Shown piece after piece: positions 1 through 12,335 of a DNA stretch of 64,000 nucleotides. The stretch's first letter is position 1. Every line of letters begins with the position of its first letter. The position numbers and the translations under genes are program-made. The notes beneath the pieces were generated by a model that was not told the origin of the DNA, searched no databases, and worked only from the letters and a program-made list of their open reading frames with translations. Location of the stretch: contig CM032232.1 of NCBI GenBank assembly GCA_019009955.1, positions 75,432,501 through 75,496,500 on the forward strand, read 5' to 3'. The DNA comes from Riptortus pedestris. Lineage: Eukaryota > Arthropoda > Insecta > Hemiptera > Alydidae.

Positions 1-1134
1 TGAGTTGGTTAGATTTATTTATTATTTTAATGATTTACAAAAAAAATTAAAAAAAAGGAAATTAGTCTGCTTATTTTAAGTGCACGTTTCACGAATTGAT
101 TATTAGTTTGTAAGTAACACAGATTTTGTTTCATTTAATTAATTACACAGTACTTCAGATAACTAAATTAAGAATAGGAACAATTTCCTACTGGGAAATA
201 ATTTCGTAAAACTATCATCCCCTCTTATTGAATTTAATGTTTAATTTTCTTTAAATTGTGTTGGGTTACTATATATTTTTAAATAATGAATTTCCTTTTA
301 AATAATTATTCTCTTCCTTCCCAGCAGTCCCCACCCCTTTTTTTCAAAGCGAAAAAATAGCAATGTGTCTCCGGATACTAGATAAGATATGGTAGCTTCC
401 GTCGCGAAAAAGGGATCTTCTGTATTAATTTCTACGGGCGACCTCCACCTGACCAAACTCCAATGGAAGTTCAACTGGGTTCATTTTCCATTAAAAATTT
501 TCTTGTGGGATTAAGTGTTCATGGACTGAAAGAGGGGGGGGATACATAGTTTTATAAAGAACTATTTTAGTTATTTGTGTCATAAACTAATTGTATAAAG
601 GAATAACATTTTCTTAGCAATCACTGTTGGCACTTACAATATCATAAAAATCATGGATTGATCGATGCATTGGTTATTCATGAATATTAATTATAGTTTC
701 CCTCCGAAAATTTGTCTTTGACATAATTTTAGAGAACAATTTTTGTTATCTCTGGAATATGCCTTAACAATTTTTGTATAGTATGCACAAAAAATATGTA
801 TAATATATAATGCAATTACATAATATATGTTTCATCTTTATTTTATATTATATAATAACACAGATATATTACTTATAAATATAATTACATTATTACAAGT
901 TGGTATAAAAAATTTTGAAAATGCTTTAGAGATTAATATTCTATTTACAATTTCATTGTTCTTGTATAAATTCATATATTTTCTCTAGATTCTACTAATG
1001 TACCTCCGCAATAGTAGAAGTACCTACTATATTAAATTCTTTTCAATTTCATTTGCACTTACCTAAATGAAAATAACCATTTTCCATAACTGTTAGACCC
1101 ATTTTTCATAACAGCTGAATAAAACATTGTTCTA

Positions 1135-1184
1135 TTCTACCTCAAGAATTATTGAAATAAATTTCAATAATTCTTGAGGTAGAA
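1135..1184. repeat. Perfect inverted repeat, 24-nt arms, 2-nt spacer
   Basis: The left arm 1135-1158 is the exact reverse complement of 1161-1184, with AA between them. Pairing stops sharply on both sides, so this is a short isolated palindrome and not the end of a longer element. One arm contains CTACCTCA and the other TGAGGTAG, which happens to be the let-7 seed, but the rest of let-7 is absent. A likely origin is a replication template switch. No transcript can be inferred. Confidence 0.9.
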
Positions 1185-2218
1185 AATAATTCAAACATTT
1201 ACTTATGTAGTTCAGGACCCTCTGTTTCATCAAATTGATTTTATACATATTTCAAATTCTTTTTCTAGAATGGACCTGTAAAATTAGTTGATTGTACTCT
1301 TCTGCTAAAAATAATTCTATTCATTAATTTAAAAATTGATTTATAATTTATGCTCATGCTTTTCATTGGATATTAGCATAAATAGCTCTTGGACAGAATT
1401 AGTAGATTTAAACTTATTATTATGATGTTCATTTATTATACTTTATTCTTATAACTGACCATATGCTTAGGGAATATTTCTTTTCCTCCTCTCATTTCAT
1501 GGGTTCTTCTCTTCTTTGCTCTGGGGAAGCATACTCCATAAAATGTTAATTTTGTGGAATTTAAAATGTTTACGCTTCGATATATTTTTAAATAATATAT
1601 CTAAGTTTTTATGTTTAAACATCTCCTATGTATTCTTTAGGCGGGAAGGGTTGCCCCCTCCCCCCACGATTGTAAAAAAAATGACTGCCTTTATGATCTA
1701 TATTATTTTTAAATCATAATAAGGGATATTGTATTGAACATTAGCCGTATGATAATTAAACTATAGTAAACTGATAAATCATAAATGGATTTCATATTCA
1801 TGCTAATCTCTAAACTAATTAACTTTACCAAGCAACATCAAAACGGTTTTGGTATTTATAATTTTATTTATATTTTTGTAAGCATTACAATTAATGGTAG
1901 AGAATTCTTGTCTATTAGATCGATGTACTTCTATTTTAATATATTTTATTTCTTATTTGATAATTATATTATTTATTACTACAATTCTACTGTTTTCATT
2001 ACAATGTTTTAATTTATGCATTCAATGTTTTATTATCCGGACTAAAAGTTGAATACAATATTATTTCTTCTCCCGCTATATCTAATAGAATGGGTTGGAA
2101 TGGAGGGAGTTTTAACAAAGGCGGGAGAACATTCCTAGGGATCTTCTACATAATTTATCTAAAGAACATTCAGACTTTTCCAAATTCCTGAATTCTCTTG
2201 ACTTATGAAGTCAGGCCT

Positions 2219-2264
2219 TCAGTTTCTGATATATTTTTGAGATAAAAAATATATCAGAAACTGA
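2219..2264. repeat. Perfect inverted repeat, 20-nt arms, 6-nt loop
   Basis: Arms 2219-2238 and 2245-2264 are exact reverse complements with GAGATA between them. It is the same type of short isolated hairpin as at 1135-1184, but the sequence is unrelated, so the two are not copies of one element. Confidence 0.9.
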
Positions 2265-2328
2265 TTCTTCTTCATGAAAAATTATTCAGTTCTCTCATAC
2301 GGAATGTCGGACATCTTGTTTCTTCATA

Positions 2329-2366
2329 GGCGCGCGCTTTTTATGGCGGGAGCGTCTGGCGGGTAA
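2329..2366. promoter_or_regulatory. GC-rich cluster with E2F-like GGCGGG motifs (speculative)
   Basis: Within about 40 bp of an AT-rich intron lie GGCGCGCGC (2329-2337), GGCGGGAG (2345-2352) and GGCGGG (2358-2363). E2F/DP sites have cores such as TTTSGCGC and GGCGGGAA, and cyclin D acts upstream of Rb-E2F, so a feedback element is conceivable. This is motif matching only. GGCGGGA also occurs at about 1640 and 2120, and similar strings arise in this window from the B box of inverted SINE copies, so chance is a serious alternative. Confidence 0.2.
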
Positions 2367-4378
2367 TCTGTACAAGCTTGTTCGCCCACTTAACTCCATA
2401 ACATAGATATTTAGTGTACAAAATGATTCGTTCTGATATTAATCTAAACAATATGTTTAATTTGTATTCATAACTTAATGCTTGTGAGTATTTTTTTATG
2501 GCTGTATTTGTTAACCTCCTTATATAAAGTACATGGCAGCATACGTACTGGGCAACTTGCTAACAATTCTTAGGCTTACTTTACTTTCACTTGGTAGTCT
2601 AGACTTTAAAATATAGTTTTTAGTTTGTACTGCTCTAGCAATGACAACTTTTTTCTTGTATTTTCTTTTTTGCGCATGCAAGGGAAGTTCTTTAGATTTT
2701 TACAGACCCATATTCTGATTGATTCATTTCCGCACTAGTTTTCAATTGCTTAGATTGATTTATCTCAGAAATAGTATTATTTTGAGAAATGAAGCATTAA
2801 GTAAAACATAGGTCATTTAGAAAGCATTGCCACCAGACCTTCTAAACCATGATTTAAGGCCAGATGCACCAGATAAATATAAGTAGAACAGATAGATGGG
2901 AATATGCTAGCAAATCAGAACAATTTTTGTGAAAACTATTTAAACATTTTACCTATAATCGAATTTGCTTGTGAATTAAAGATCATTTATCACATGTTTG
3001 TTCTAAAATCCTCATCAATGATGTATAATGCTTACGTCGGTGTCTTCACTGGATTTAGTTTGCTCTGTGTACCGCTATCTCCCATTCTTCCTGGACAACT
3101 TCACAGATTTCAGCTGCAGCAGAACTGTCAGACCTCATTATTCACATTGCTCTTCATTAGAAGTAACAGCTTCACTTGTTAATATTGCTTTCTCCTAGAC
3201 ATCCAATATTGTGTCAAATGTACCCAAACTGATTGGTATTCGATTACTGGTTGAATTTTCAGGCGTTTGAATTTAGAATCCAGAACTTCACATTGAGTAG
3301 TCAGTTGAACTTGCATTTGAGACTCAATGATTTTATATCTCAACCTATCCATATTACGTTTACCCCGCCTATATTTGACACGAGCTTGGCCATTGTCTCC
3401 TCATTTTCTGTGCTTACATTATGCATGAGACAGCCTCTCGCTCGGCTGCATCCTGTCTCCTTAGCCAGGCATTCCTGGAGGAAGGGAATCCTCTTCTTGA
3501 ATACTTGTCGTCTTGAGGAATTAAAGTTCCATGTCCTTTCTTAGTAATCGTCAATCAATTCAGTCCTTTAAATGAATAACGAATCAGCATTTAAAGCTCT
3601 TCACCTTACATTTAAGAATTGTTTTCAGGTTCTTCTAAAACAATTCAACTACATAAGGAGAAATTGCACAACTCCTTCCCAAGAAGGGTTTTTTTTCTAT
3701 TATTTAAAATTCCCTGTAGTCCTATTCTTATCATTCTGATTTCTAATTATATTTGGCTACAATAAGATCGTTCATCAGATAATGAGTATTGTATTAGACT
3801 TTCGCCTTCTAATGCGAAAACTAAGGTTCTAGAAAATATCCATTATTTGAACAATGACATCATATACATCAGTATTGCATTTTAAAAAGGGTTGATCACT
3901 ATCTCCCCTCTGGAGCACGAGTCATCGCCTATCTCGATTGTTGCGATTAGTAGTTGAGTGGTTTCCCATCGACTACTAGGTATTTATTAAGTTTCTGGCT
4001 GAGCGCTTTCGTAAGCATCTTGGGGTTTCTTTGGTCTACATAGAGTTCCCACGTGCTGTCCTGACAGCCCTTTTGATGGATCCCCCATCCGGGACCATTG
4101 TCGAGATGTTTGCCTGGAAGTCATCTTCCATTGGGTGGCTCATCAGTTCTCCCTCTGCCTTTTGCGCATGCTTCCCCGGCCCATTGTTCTCACCCACTAT
4201 TGTCTAATGTTTTATCTCCCCAAATGAAGCATATGTTCACCGCTTACCATTCATTTGCGACCAGGTGTAATTCAGCCTCGTGCTGTTAGCCTAAAAGGTG
4301 CATTGTTTTACTGAAGAATGAATTTATAATTAGAGGGCTAGCTAGACGAGGTTGCAACCTATATGTTTGCAAATAACC

Positions 4379-4383
<5 letters not shown>

Positions 4384-4441
<58 letters not shown>

Positions 4442-4461
4442 GTATATGTATGTGTGTGTGC
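4384..4461. repeat. (TA)n-(TATG)n-(TG)n microsatellite
   Basis: About 50 bp of uninterrupted TA dinucleotides passes into TATATG and then TGTG units. It is intronic, and its length is likely to vary between individuals. Confidence 0.95.
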
Positions 4462-6609
4462 TTCCTATATGCTAAATTAATAGCTCAATAAAGCTGCCAT
4501 TTTCCTTAGAATTATATTAATCCTTGTATCGGCCCTAAATTCAATCAACAAAGATAAACACTAGGAGAAAAAGAAAAAAAGTTAAGTTTATCGAATCTCA
4601 AAATGTCTGTATTTATTACTCATTATAATTGGGCAAAATACTGTTACCCCCAGTGGCGTTATGTTTAATTTCCACTAAACATTTATTCCACTTGTTCAAA
4701 TTTATAGAAACGGAATTGAAATAATTTTAGGTAGTAATCTCTTTGAAAACGTTTTCCTATGAAAAGATTTGCCAATGACCTACAGGTTCCAAGTTTTGAC
4801 GGACTTATATGTATAATTTTAACAGTCTCTAACATCAACATTGCCCTTAGCCTTTCTTCTCCAATAATTCATTTATTTGTTAAACCTCCTGTAAATATTA
4901 GCTTCTATTTTTTTCTTCTTTCTGTATTTCATATATATAAAGCTAATCTAATATGAATATTTTCCATGTCGACTTTTATGATGCTGGTCATGCGCAAAGA
5001 GTTTGTTTCAATTATTGTTAATTTCGTTGTATGCATTTAATTTATACCAACTGGGTTTCTGAATGTGTTGGCTCTTGAATGACCCACTCCCCGAATTGTG
5101 GCGCTCCACAGATCATTACTAAACATACAGAGAAGACTCCTTTCACTAATGTATATTCCCAAGCGTAAAGAACAAGTGTACCGTATTAGTGCCCCTTTGT
5201 TTGCCGGTATTGTTTGTGTTTGCCTCTTTTGTTGACACGTGTCTTACCAGGTGTTTGTCCACGTGGGGACAAAGTTGAAAGTCCTCTTCGTTATCCATGG
5301 CATCTTCATTTGATATCAAGGCAGCGTTTAATGACTGACTAAAGGCGCTTCCTATATTTGTGCAGTTTATTAGCTCAGTAAAAGGTGTAGAGGCTAGTCT
5401 TCAACTCATTTCGGAGCGATTTCAATAAGATTGTGAATATTTTCTTTTGATGACATTATAATGGATTCCCATCGTGTTCATTGGTGTATTGGGGACAGCT
5501 TGAGATCAGAAATAGAAATAAAACCACTTTGCCTCTATAGATATTGGTTTTAGAAGTATACCCTTCACCTTCTTGAGAATATCGTATCTTTTCAGATCCT
5601 ATAGGCTGAACAATACAGAACATATAACCTCCTTGAAAGCCTATCGTTATTCATAGGGTAACATATGGCAACTACCTCGTTTCTAGTTCGTTCATGCCTT
5701 CTTCAGGTCGTATCCGTGGTTCTTTATGTTTCACTCGAGTCGGAATCTTTTGAAATATCCTCATCGTGAGATCCTTTGCTTTTTGAAGTAACATTATAGC
5801 AGTATAAAGGCAAAGAGCAAGTGGCTGCACCGGTAGTGGTGCTGAAAGAGTATCTATTGAACTCGCACCCTTCCAGTCCTTTGAAGCATGAACCAGCTGT
5901 CTACGGAACCAGCCGTACCTTGCGAAACAACCCTTCCGCCTCCGTTTAACAATTTCAACTGGCTTTTGTACTGCTCCTGCTCGTCCCTTGTCTGCAAGTC
6001 CGTGTGCCTTTTCAAGGCATTGGCAAAGCCCGTATTATTCAGTCATCGGGCCTTTTGCACCCCATGATGGATAGTTTCATCCCATATTTTAAAATGTTTA
6101 CCGCCCGGAATCACTCCTCTGTTGTTCCATTGTGAGTTATGATAGTGGGAGGTTCTTATTTGTCGGAACCTGTTCAGGTTGCGGCAACTAGACTGTATTA
6201 AAGCCTTTTGATATCAACAGGTGACACATTGCACACATAGTCTTTGTTATATTAGTCAATGTAATAGCTACAGGGGATAATAATTTTTCCATTAATTATT
6301 GAGACATTCCCTGCATTTCTGGTGTTGCCAATGTAAATAAATGAGTTTGATCTCAGAGCTTTCTTGTCTGGAGACAGATTAATTGGGTACAAGGGCTCTA
6401 CTTTTAGTCAAATTACGGCCTGATCAACCCTATAGAAATACAGGAGAAAAACTAAGAAGGGCACTTATGAAATATATTTTATCTACCTATTTGATGGCTT
6501 TAAAAAGGAAGCTCAGTCGTATGAAGGCATCATTGTTTTATGATAAAAGGATCCATGCATTTATTTTCCATGAAACATAGTCTAAGCTGATTTATTCTTT
6601 TTGTTGCAG

Positions 6610-6825
6610 GTTTGCGAAATTCACAAATGCACTGAAGAAATATTTTCCCTCGCTGTTAACTACCTCGACAGGTTTATGTCTGTTGTCCGTATTACAAAGA
6701 ATCAACTTCAACTAGTCGCTTTCGTTTGCCTCCTCCTTGCTTCCAAAATCCGCGAACCAACCCCACTATCGACCAAACTTCTCTCAGCCTACACAGAACA
6801 GAGCATCCGCATCGAAGACCTTCCG
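6610..6825 (+). CDS. CycD: Cyclin D, first visible coding exon (start of cyclin box)
   Basis: D-type cyclins bind and activate CDK4/6, which phosphorylate Rb and release E2F at G1/S in the nucleus. This exon is 72 codons, open throughout and in phase 0 at both ends, with acceptor TTGTTGCAG|G and strong donor CCG|GTAAGT. It starts V-C-E-x-x-K-C-x-E-E, then NYLDRFMS, then LLLASKIREPTPL, then YTEQSIRIEDLP. These match the first half of the cyclin fold of cyclin D. The Lys in 'ASK' corresponds to human cyclin D1 Lys112, needed for CDK4/6 activation. The length (216 nt) and both boundaries equal exon 2 of vertebrate CCND genes as I know them. The preceding residues (human '...MLE') lie in an exon not seen here. 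The CDS is partial at its 5' end. Confidence 0.95.
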
Positions 6826-9800
6826 GTAAGTATCTTCATATATAATATACATATACTTTTTTATTATTATTATTATGTCTAGTATTTCTTCCAGGAGCTT
6901 GAACTCTGAGCATGTGTTCGCTTTTTGGTACTTAATAAATTATTTTCTGTGGAATGCGATAGCCTCTTTCTTAAATCTTATCGTTTGACGCAAAAGAGAA
7001 AATTGCATAATTGCTTTGATAAAGAATATCAATTGAACTCTGTATAGGTTTATTGGAGCCCAACGATTCTACCAAATCTACCATATTCTTGCTTGAATAC
7101 TGTGAATCTGATTGATGTTTGCCCAACCTGAATTTATTATGTTTTTTGAAGGAACTCTGTTTTCATCGGCTATCTAAAAAAGATTCCGCTGAGTGGAAAG
7201 TGACACTCCTTCCAATCAATTGCATCTCTTTCAGCACCTGATGAAGACAGCAGAGCTATTGAGAAATGACTTGCTGCAAACATCAATCATATTGTATCAC
7301 TCGGATCAGCACTTTGCAAAGTGGAATTCATCACTTTGGAATTCAAAAGCTTCTGTTATATGATCAGTCTACTTATATCTTTAGTATCGTTTGTTCTGCT
7401 TGATTTGCTGAGTATTTTAAATGGGCCCTCTTCGTCTGCGCTGATAGTCCAGGTTTTTTACAGGCCAGAATCGTGATGTGAAAGAAAAAAAAAGGATGTC
7501 TCTTGTCAAAAGCTATCGCCCTTTCGCACTAGATAAAGGTTTGGTATTCACCGTAAATTTTATCTGAAGGCGCCCAAGGTGTCAATGCCCCATTCATTGA
7601 AACCAACTCGTGAATGAATAAAATCTTATTTGTCTTTTATTGAATCATTTAACCACTTCAATTTCATCGGGCAATCATTTATTAGGCTTACTGTGGGCTC
7701 ATGTTTAAATAGACACTACAGTGTTTGGTGGACCTGGACGTTTGCGACCATCTTAGTCTGTTGGTCCACATATAAAATCCTTCAATTCCTTAGCCTCCGC
7801 GATTCTTCGATCAAGTCATCTCTGCTCCACATCCTAAGCTCATCTGGTGTACTCTAGGAATTCCTGGACAATCTGCTGTATACAAGAGAATGAGCCTCGC
7901 TAGCGTTTTGAATACTTGCTTACAACTCTTAAATAACATTGTTGTTTTCCATTGTTTCGGGAAATAGAAAGAAATATCTATATAAAAGAATAGAAATATG
8001 AATTGTTGAATGAGTCCTAAATATGTATGCTAATACTAGAATATTAGTTAAGTCTCTTGTTCTTTTGGAATTAAAACCAAGATCATGTGTGATGACTCTA
8101 CTATTTTAATAATACCTCGTTTTATGTGTTTATGTTGCAGCAGGTTTAACTTGAGAACCTAAAGTAGTTTTTTTTCCCCTGACTCTAGGTCACTTAGCCT
8201 TGGTTATTCTGTTTTGGCTTCTTATATACCACTCAAAAAGTCAGGTGTTTTCATGGCGCCCAAAAGGTAACCTTAGCTTATTGGGTTGGCACCTGTTACC
8301 TGAGATCCTTATGGTACTTGCCTCCACCCCCGCGCAACCCTCTATTCCAAGGCACCGCCTTACATGATTATATCTTACATAATGTAACAGTTTTTTGCTC
8401 TGGGATGTAGGGCCCCCCGCAGGGCCAAGAGCCGGCGGCCTGAGAATTCGTGACCAGCGAGATCCTTATCGGCCCCATCCGACGGGCTCTCTAATCTGCC
8501 CGGGGCCGCATTCTTCATTGCCATTAGCCAACAATATTCATTCATAAGTTCCTGTCTTCATCCGCCTATTCCTCCCTGGATCAATATTCATTACTCATAT
8601 ATACTTCCAGATTTTCCTATTTCTCTTTGAACTAGAATATAGTTGGCAGAATGGATTCACTTCTCAAGTATGTTAGACTGTGAGTTGAAAACTTTGTACC
8701 TTGATTAATCAAAAATGTGACATCAGTTGGAAAATTTGTAGTAACAACTTCAGTAAACGTTTAACAGGCCAATAGATAAATAGGATACTGAACCGTGAGT
8801 TGTCATCAATGAAAGTTGTGTGTCCCTTCTGTCTTATGAGTGAATATCCCTAAGATGAAACGCCAAAATAATGTATTGGTATCGCCAATCTGACATCAGT
8901 TGTGCAACCAACTTGAGAATGGTGGTGAACTCTCATCTCAAGAACTTACCCGTGGGCCTAACGCCCTTTGATATTTCAAATTCGAAGAACATTTATTTAG
9001 AACTTGTAATTAGCTTAAAAGAAGTAACGAAACTACATAATGAATGCTTAATTGGAATGGTCTGAAGATCAAGTTAGTCTTGTCTTGATATCCCCGTGCT
9101 TGGGCCCATGAATAATGCCAGAGGCTACTTGGGGGTTCAAGGCCAATCGTTTGATTCGCATCTCAAAGACCTGGGGACAAGTGAATGAAGCCAAAATTGA
9201 AATTAGGAACGTGTTGCGTGTGAGGAACAGAGGCACGAGGAGGCATTTAAAACTACCTATTCGGGCCCAAGCTGCCACTGACCGGAAAGCCCCGTCTCTT
9301 ATTTTTGTTGTACCGATTGTCCATGCTACAAGTATGCCCTCTTAGGTTCTGGGCCGACATCACGTCTTAATAGCATTTTTGTTTACTTTATTCCTTTTTC
9401 TGTTTTTGTCACGCCGCCAGGGCTAATTAGAAACTCATGCTAGGCTTGGATGGAAATCTCACAATTGAAAAGTGTTTCACCATTGTACATATTTGCCTTC
9501 CACAATTTCAAGGAAGAAGTAAAAGGGACATTTAAACAATTTCTGGCAGTCAGTTTTAAAGAATAAACTAACCCTCTATCTCTGAGAGTACATCGAAATT
9601 TTCATTATTCCTTCATGATTCTTTGCAAATTTCTGGAATTAATTTTCCCTACTTATTCTTAACGTTGAGGTGTCATTTTGCTTTCCCATGGAGTACATTT
9701 TGTGATGGACAACAGCCGCCTAGGACAATTGTCTTGAGTCTCATTTCTAATAATTCTACGAATGTTTAGATGTTAGTAAAGTAGTAGTAAACACTACTCG

Positions 9801-12209
9801 GATCAGTACCAACTTTTGCCGTTTTTGTTAAATTGCCGATAAAGTACAATAACTTCTTATCTGTTTGTTTCAAGTATTTTGTTTATAACTGGCGCTTAGT
9901 TGTTCTTGAATGCCGTATAAGCCTTACATTGTTATTCTTGAAACCCTATTGGGAATTACATTTTAAGTAAGCTATTTTATTATAAACAATTGCGATAATA
10001 CTCACGTTCCGTTGCCTCGTACTCAAAGAACATGCCGGTTTTGTTGAAAACTAGAAAAAATCCAAACAGTTATTCATATATAACTAATTTCTTGTCAAAT
10101 TGTTGATTATATTTTACGGTTCACTTGCCACTCTCCATGTTCTTGAAAGCTTAACGTATTAATAGATTTCTTGTTGAGGTAAAAATATCTTACACGATAT
10201 ATAAAGTATGCTCATTGTTTAAGTCTAGTTATATACATCATCTGATAAGGCGAAAATCCGTTTTCTGTTTCTTTATTTTCCTTTTTCTGTTTTTGTGAGT
10301 CGGCCTCCCACCTCCTTTGAGGTGGCCGTTTGAGGCGACCGCCTTTTCAAGGTGAGCAGGCCCCCTTCCACGGTTCCAATCTTTCTCTTTTTGGTCTTAT
10401 ACTTTCTTTTATTTTCAATTGACTCTAAATTACACTCCATGTCCGCCTTGTTAGCTGCTTTAAATCTCCCATACTCTCTGTTTTACTCCCCTATTCCAGC
10501 CCTTGATCCGCATACCCCGCAAATTTAAGAAATTGCTCTCCACCTCCCCCATATACGAAATTAGTACTCTTGTAAGTACACGGTATAATTGCTGTATTGT
10601 TTAGCAAAGGTTTGAATACCTTCACTTCGCTTCATAAACCATGCAAGAACAACGTTTTTTATTTGTTACTTAACGCTTCCTTTTAACACATTTTTCTTAC
10701 ATTCATTGTAATACACCTCTATTTATTTACTTGCCCGGCTTTGGTGTCTATGGCGGACCTGCATCCCTGCCACTGCCATTTTTTACCATTCATCCTGGTT
10801 TCCAGGAGACTTAATTAGAAGCCCAATCTTTACAAGCCCTTGAGGTCATTACCTCTTTGCCTGGGCCTGCATTTTTTTTGTTACTACACTCATCCTTCCT
10901 GGGCAGTCTGACGAATCCTCTTCTCACTCAACATATCCCAAATATACCAGACATGGTTTTGGTACATAATTTTGTTTATAAGAGGTTGAGATTCGTTAAG
11001 ATTTGAGTCATCCACAACCCTTGAATTAATCGTTTTAGAATTAATATTTACATTTAGAACATAATGTAATTCTAGTTTAAATGGTAAATAATTTCCAATT
11101 GAAACATTTATGCCTACTTCTTTAATTGGCTACTTGGAACCCTCAAATGTTCTATCTTTTAAAACATTATCTTTAGGAGGTATATGTGTTCATATTTAAA
11201 TTCAATTTTCTTTTTTATTTCACAGGCGAGTATAGTTTTACCCGATTTGGCCTACGTTAGTGCCTAGTTGGCTATACGAACTTACTGTAATTAATGTCTT
11301 AGGAATAAATATTAAAAACTTGAATGATTTTGTCTATTGTAAGCCATGTTTCATTGAGGAATGGTCTGCTGTAGGCAACAAGTGGGTTCGTGCTAATTGA
11401 ACTAGCACCTGCTTTGTTCTTTTGTCTTTTACAAATGACTGCCATATGGCTAACGACACGGAAAAAAAACTCGCCCTCCGTTTGTTGATAACATAAAAAT
11501 TATATTATCATGGTTGTGTAATGGTAAGATGGGGACTAGAAGTTAGTTGTAGTTGGCTTGCAACGCTCCACAAACCACCTCTACGATATCATGATTCGGG
11601 AGTTTACCGAATAGGCAGCTGCCTCTATAAAAACGGACAGCTGCGTTTGGAATTTGCTAGTTATTCAAAGTCACTTGGACTCTTTTTACTCTCTTTTGGT
11701 AATTTTATATAAGAACAGAATTGTTGTGTTGAGTAGCATGTTGTTTTTAAAAATAGTATATGAATTAATATAAAGGGTAAATGACCTCATCACTTCCTCA
11801 GCATATGTCCTCCCACTGAACTTGACTTAAGCTATATTTTTAGCTACCTTGAGTAGTCTATCTTTCAGCAGCATTATATTTTATAAGCTATAAATTGAGA
11901 AAATACCTATTCGTTGAGTTTTATATTTATCAGTTCATGAAAATTTATGGATACTAATTTCCAAAACATTCCCGGAACAATAATTTTTTTCATTGAGATT
12001 CACAAATCTTTATTTCATTTGCCTAATACATGAATAAAAGTAAAATAGTTGTTAGAGCATAAATAACACCTTCTTTGATCAGTTAACCTTACTGTTCCTT
12101 CATGGTTTAACAAGTGTACGAAGCTTATGGTATACTAATTTTCCATAGCATTTTTAAAATTTAATTGATTTTAAATTTAATTCTTCAACGTGTCTATTTA
12201 AATATATTA

Positions 12210-12335
12210 ATGTTATTTATTAACGTCCACTTTATGTAAGGGTTCACTATTCCTATTGCTAACCAGGGAATCCAACCCATAACTCAGGTTTATCAAGTGG
12301 GTTAAGATTAACACCTTATGACTAAACCAAGCCTC
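12210..12335 (-). mobile_element. tRNA-derived SINE, internally shortened copy
   Basis: It begins on the + strand with TTATTTATTAACGTCCACTT, the reverse complement of the tail region shared with the copies at 26732 and 28604. It ends in 'AAGATTAACACCTTATGACT...AAGCC', which corresponds to the tRNA-like head. The middle is shorter than in the other copies, so this is probably a deleted copy. No clear target-site duplication was seen. Confidence 0.65.

Larger units (their letters stand above)
1..6609 (+). other. CycD: Partial intron upstream of the first visible cyclin D exon
   Basis: This AT-rich stretch ends in the splice acceptor TTGTTGCAG that precedes the first recognised exon. If the gene follows the usual CCND layout, it is the 3' part of the intron after the N-terminal exon. 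I looked for an N-terminal exon (LxCxE near the start, a Tyr-Phe pair, an end at 'W-M-x-E' before a donor) and saw none; the open frames here are short and unrecognised. It contains two near-perfect hairpins (1135-1184, 2219-2264), a GC-rich spot with E2F-like motifs (2329-2366), a TA/TG microsatellite (4384-4461) and a mildly GC-richer patch at about 5800-6070 that I cannot identify. The intron assignment is inferred from the acceptor and from family knowledge. Confidence 0.7.

Noticed and set aside
1161..1188. let-7-like seed TGAGGTAG in one arm of a perfect hairpin
   Set aside because: Only the 8-nt seed matches. The following bases differ from let-7, and the arms pair perfectly with a 2-nt loop, which is not a pre-miRNA shape.
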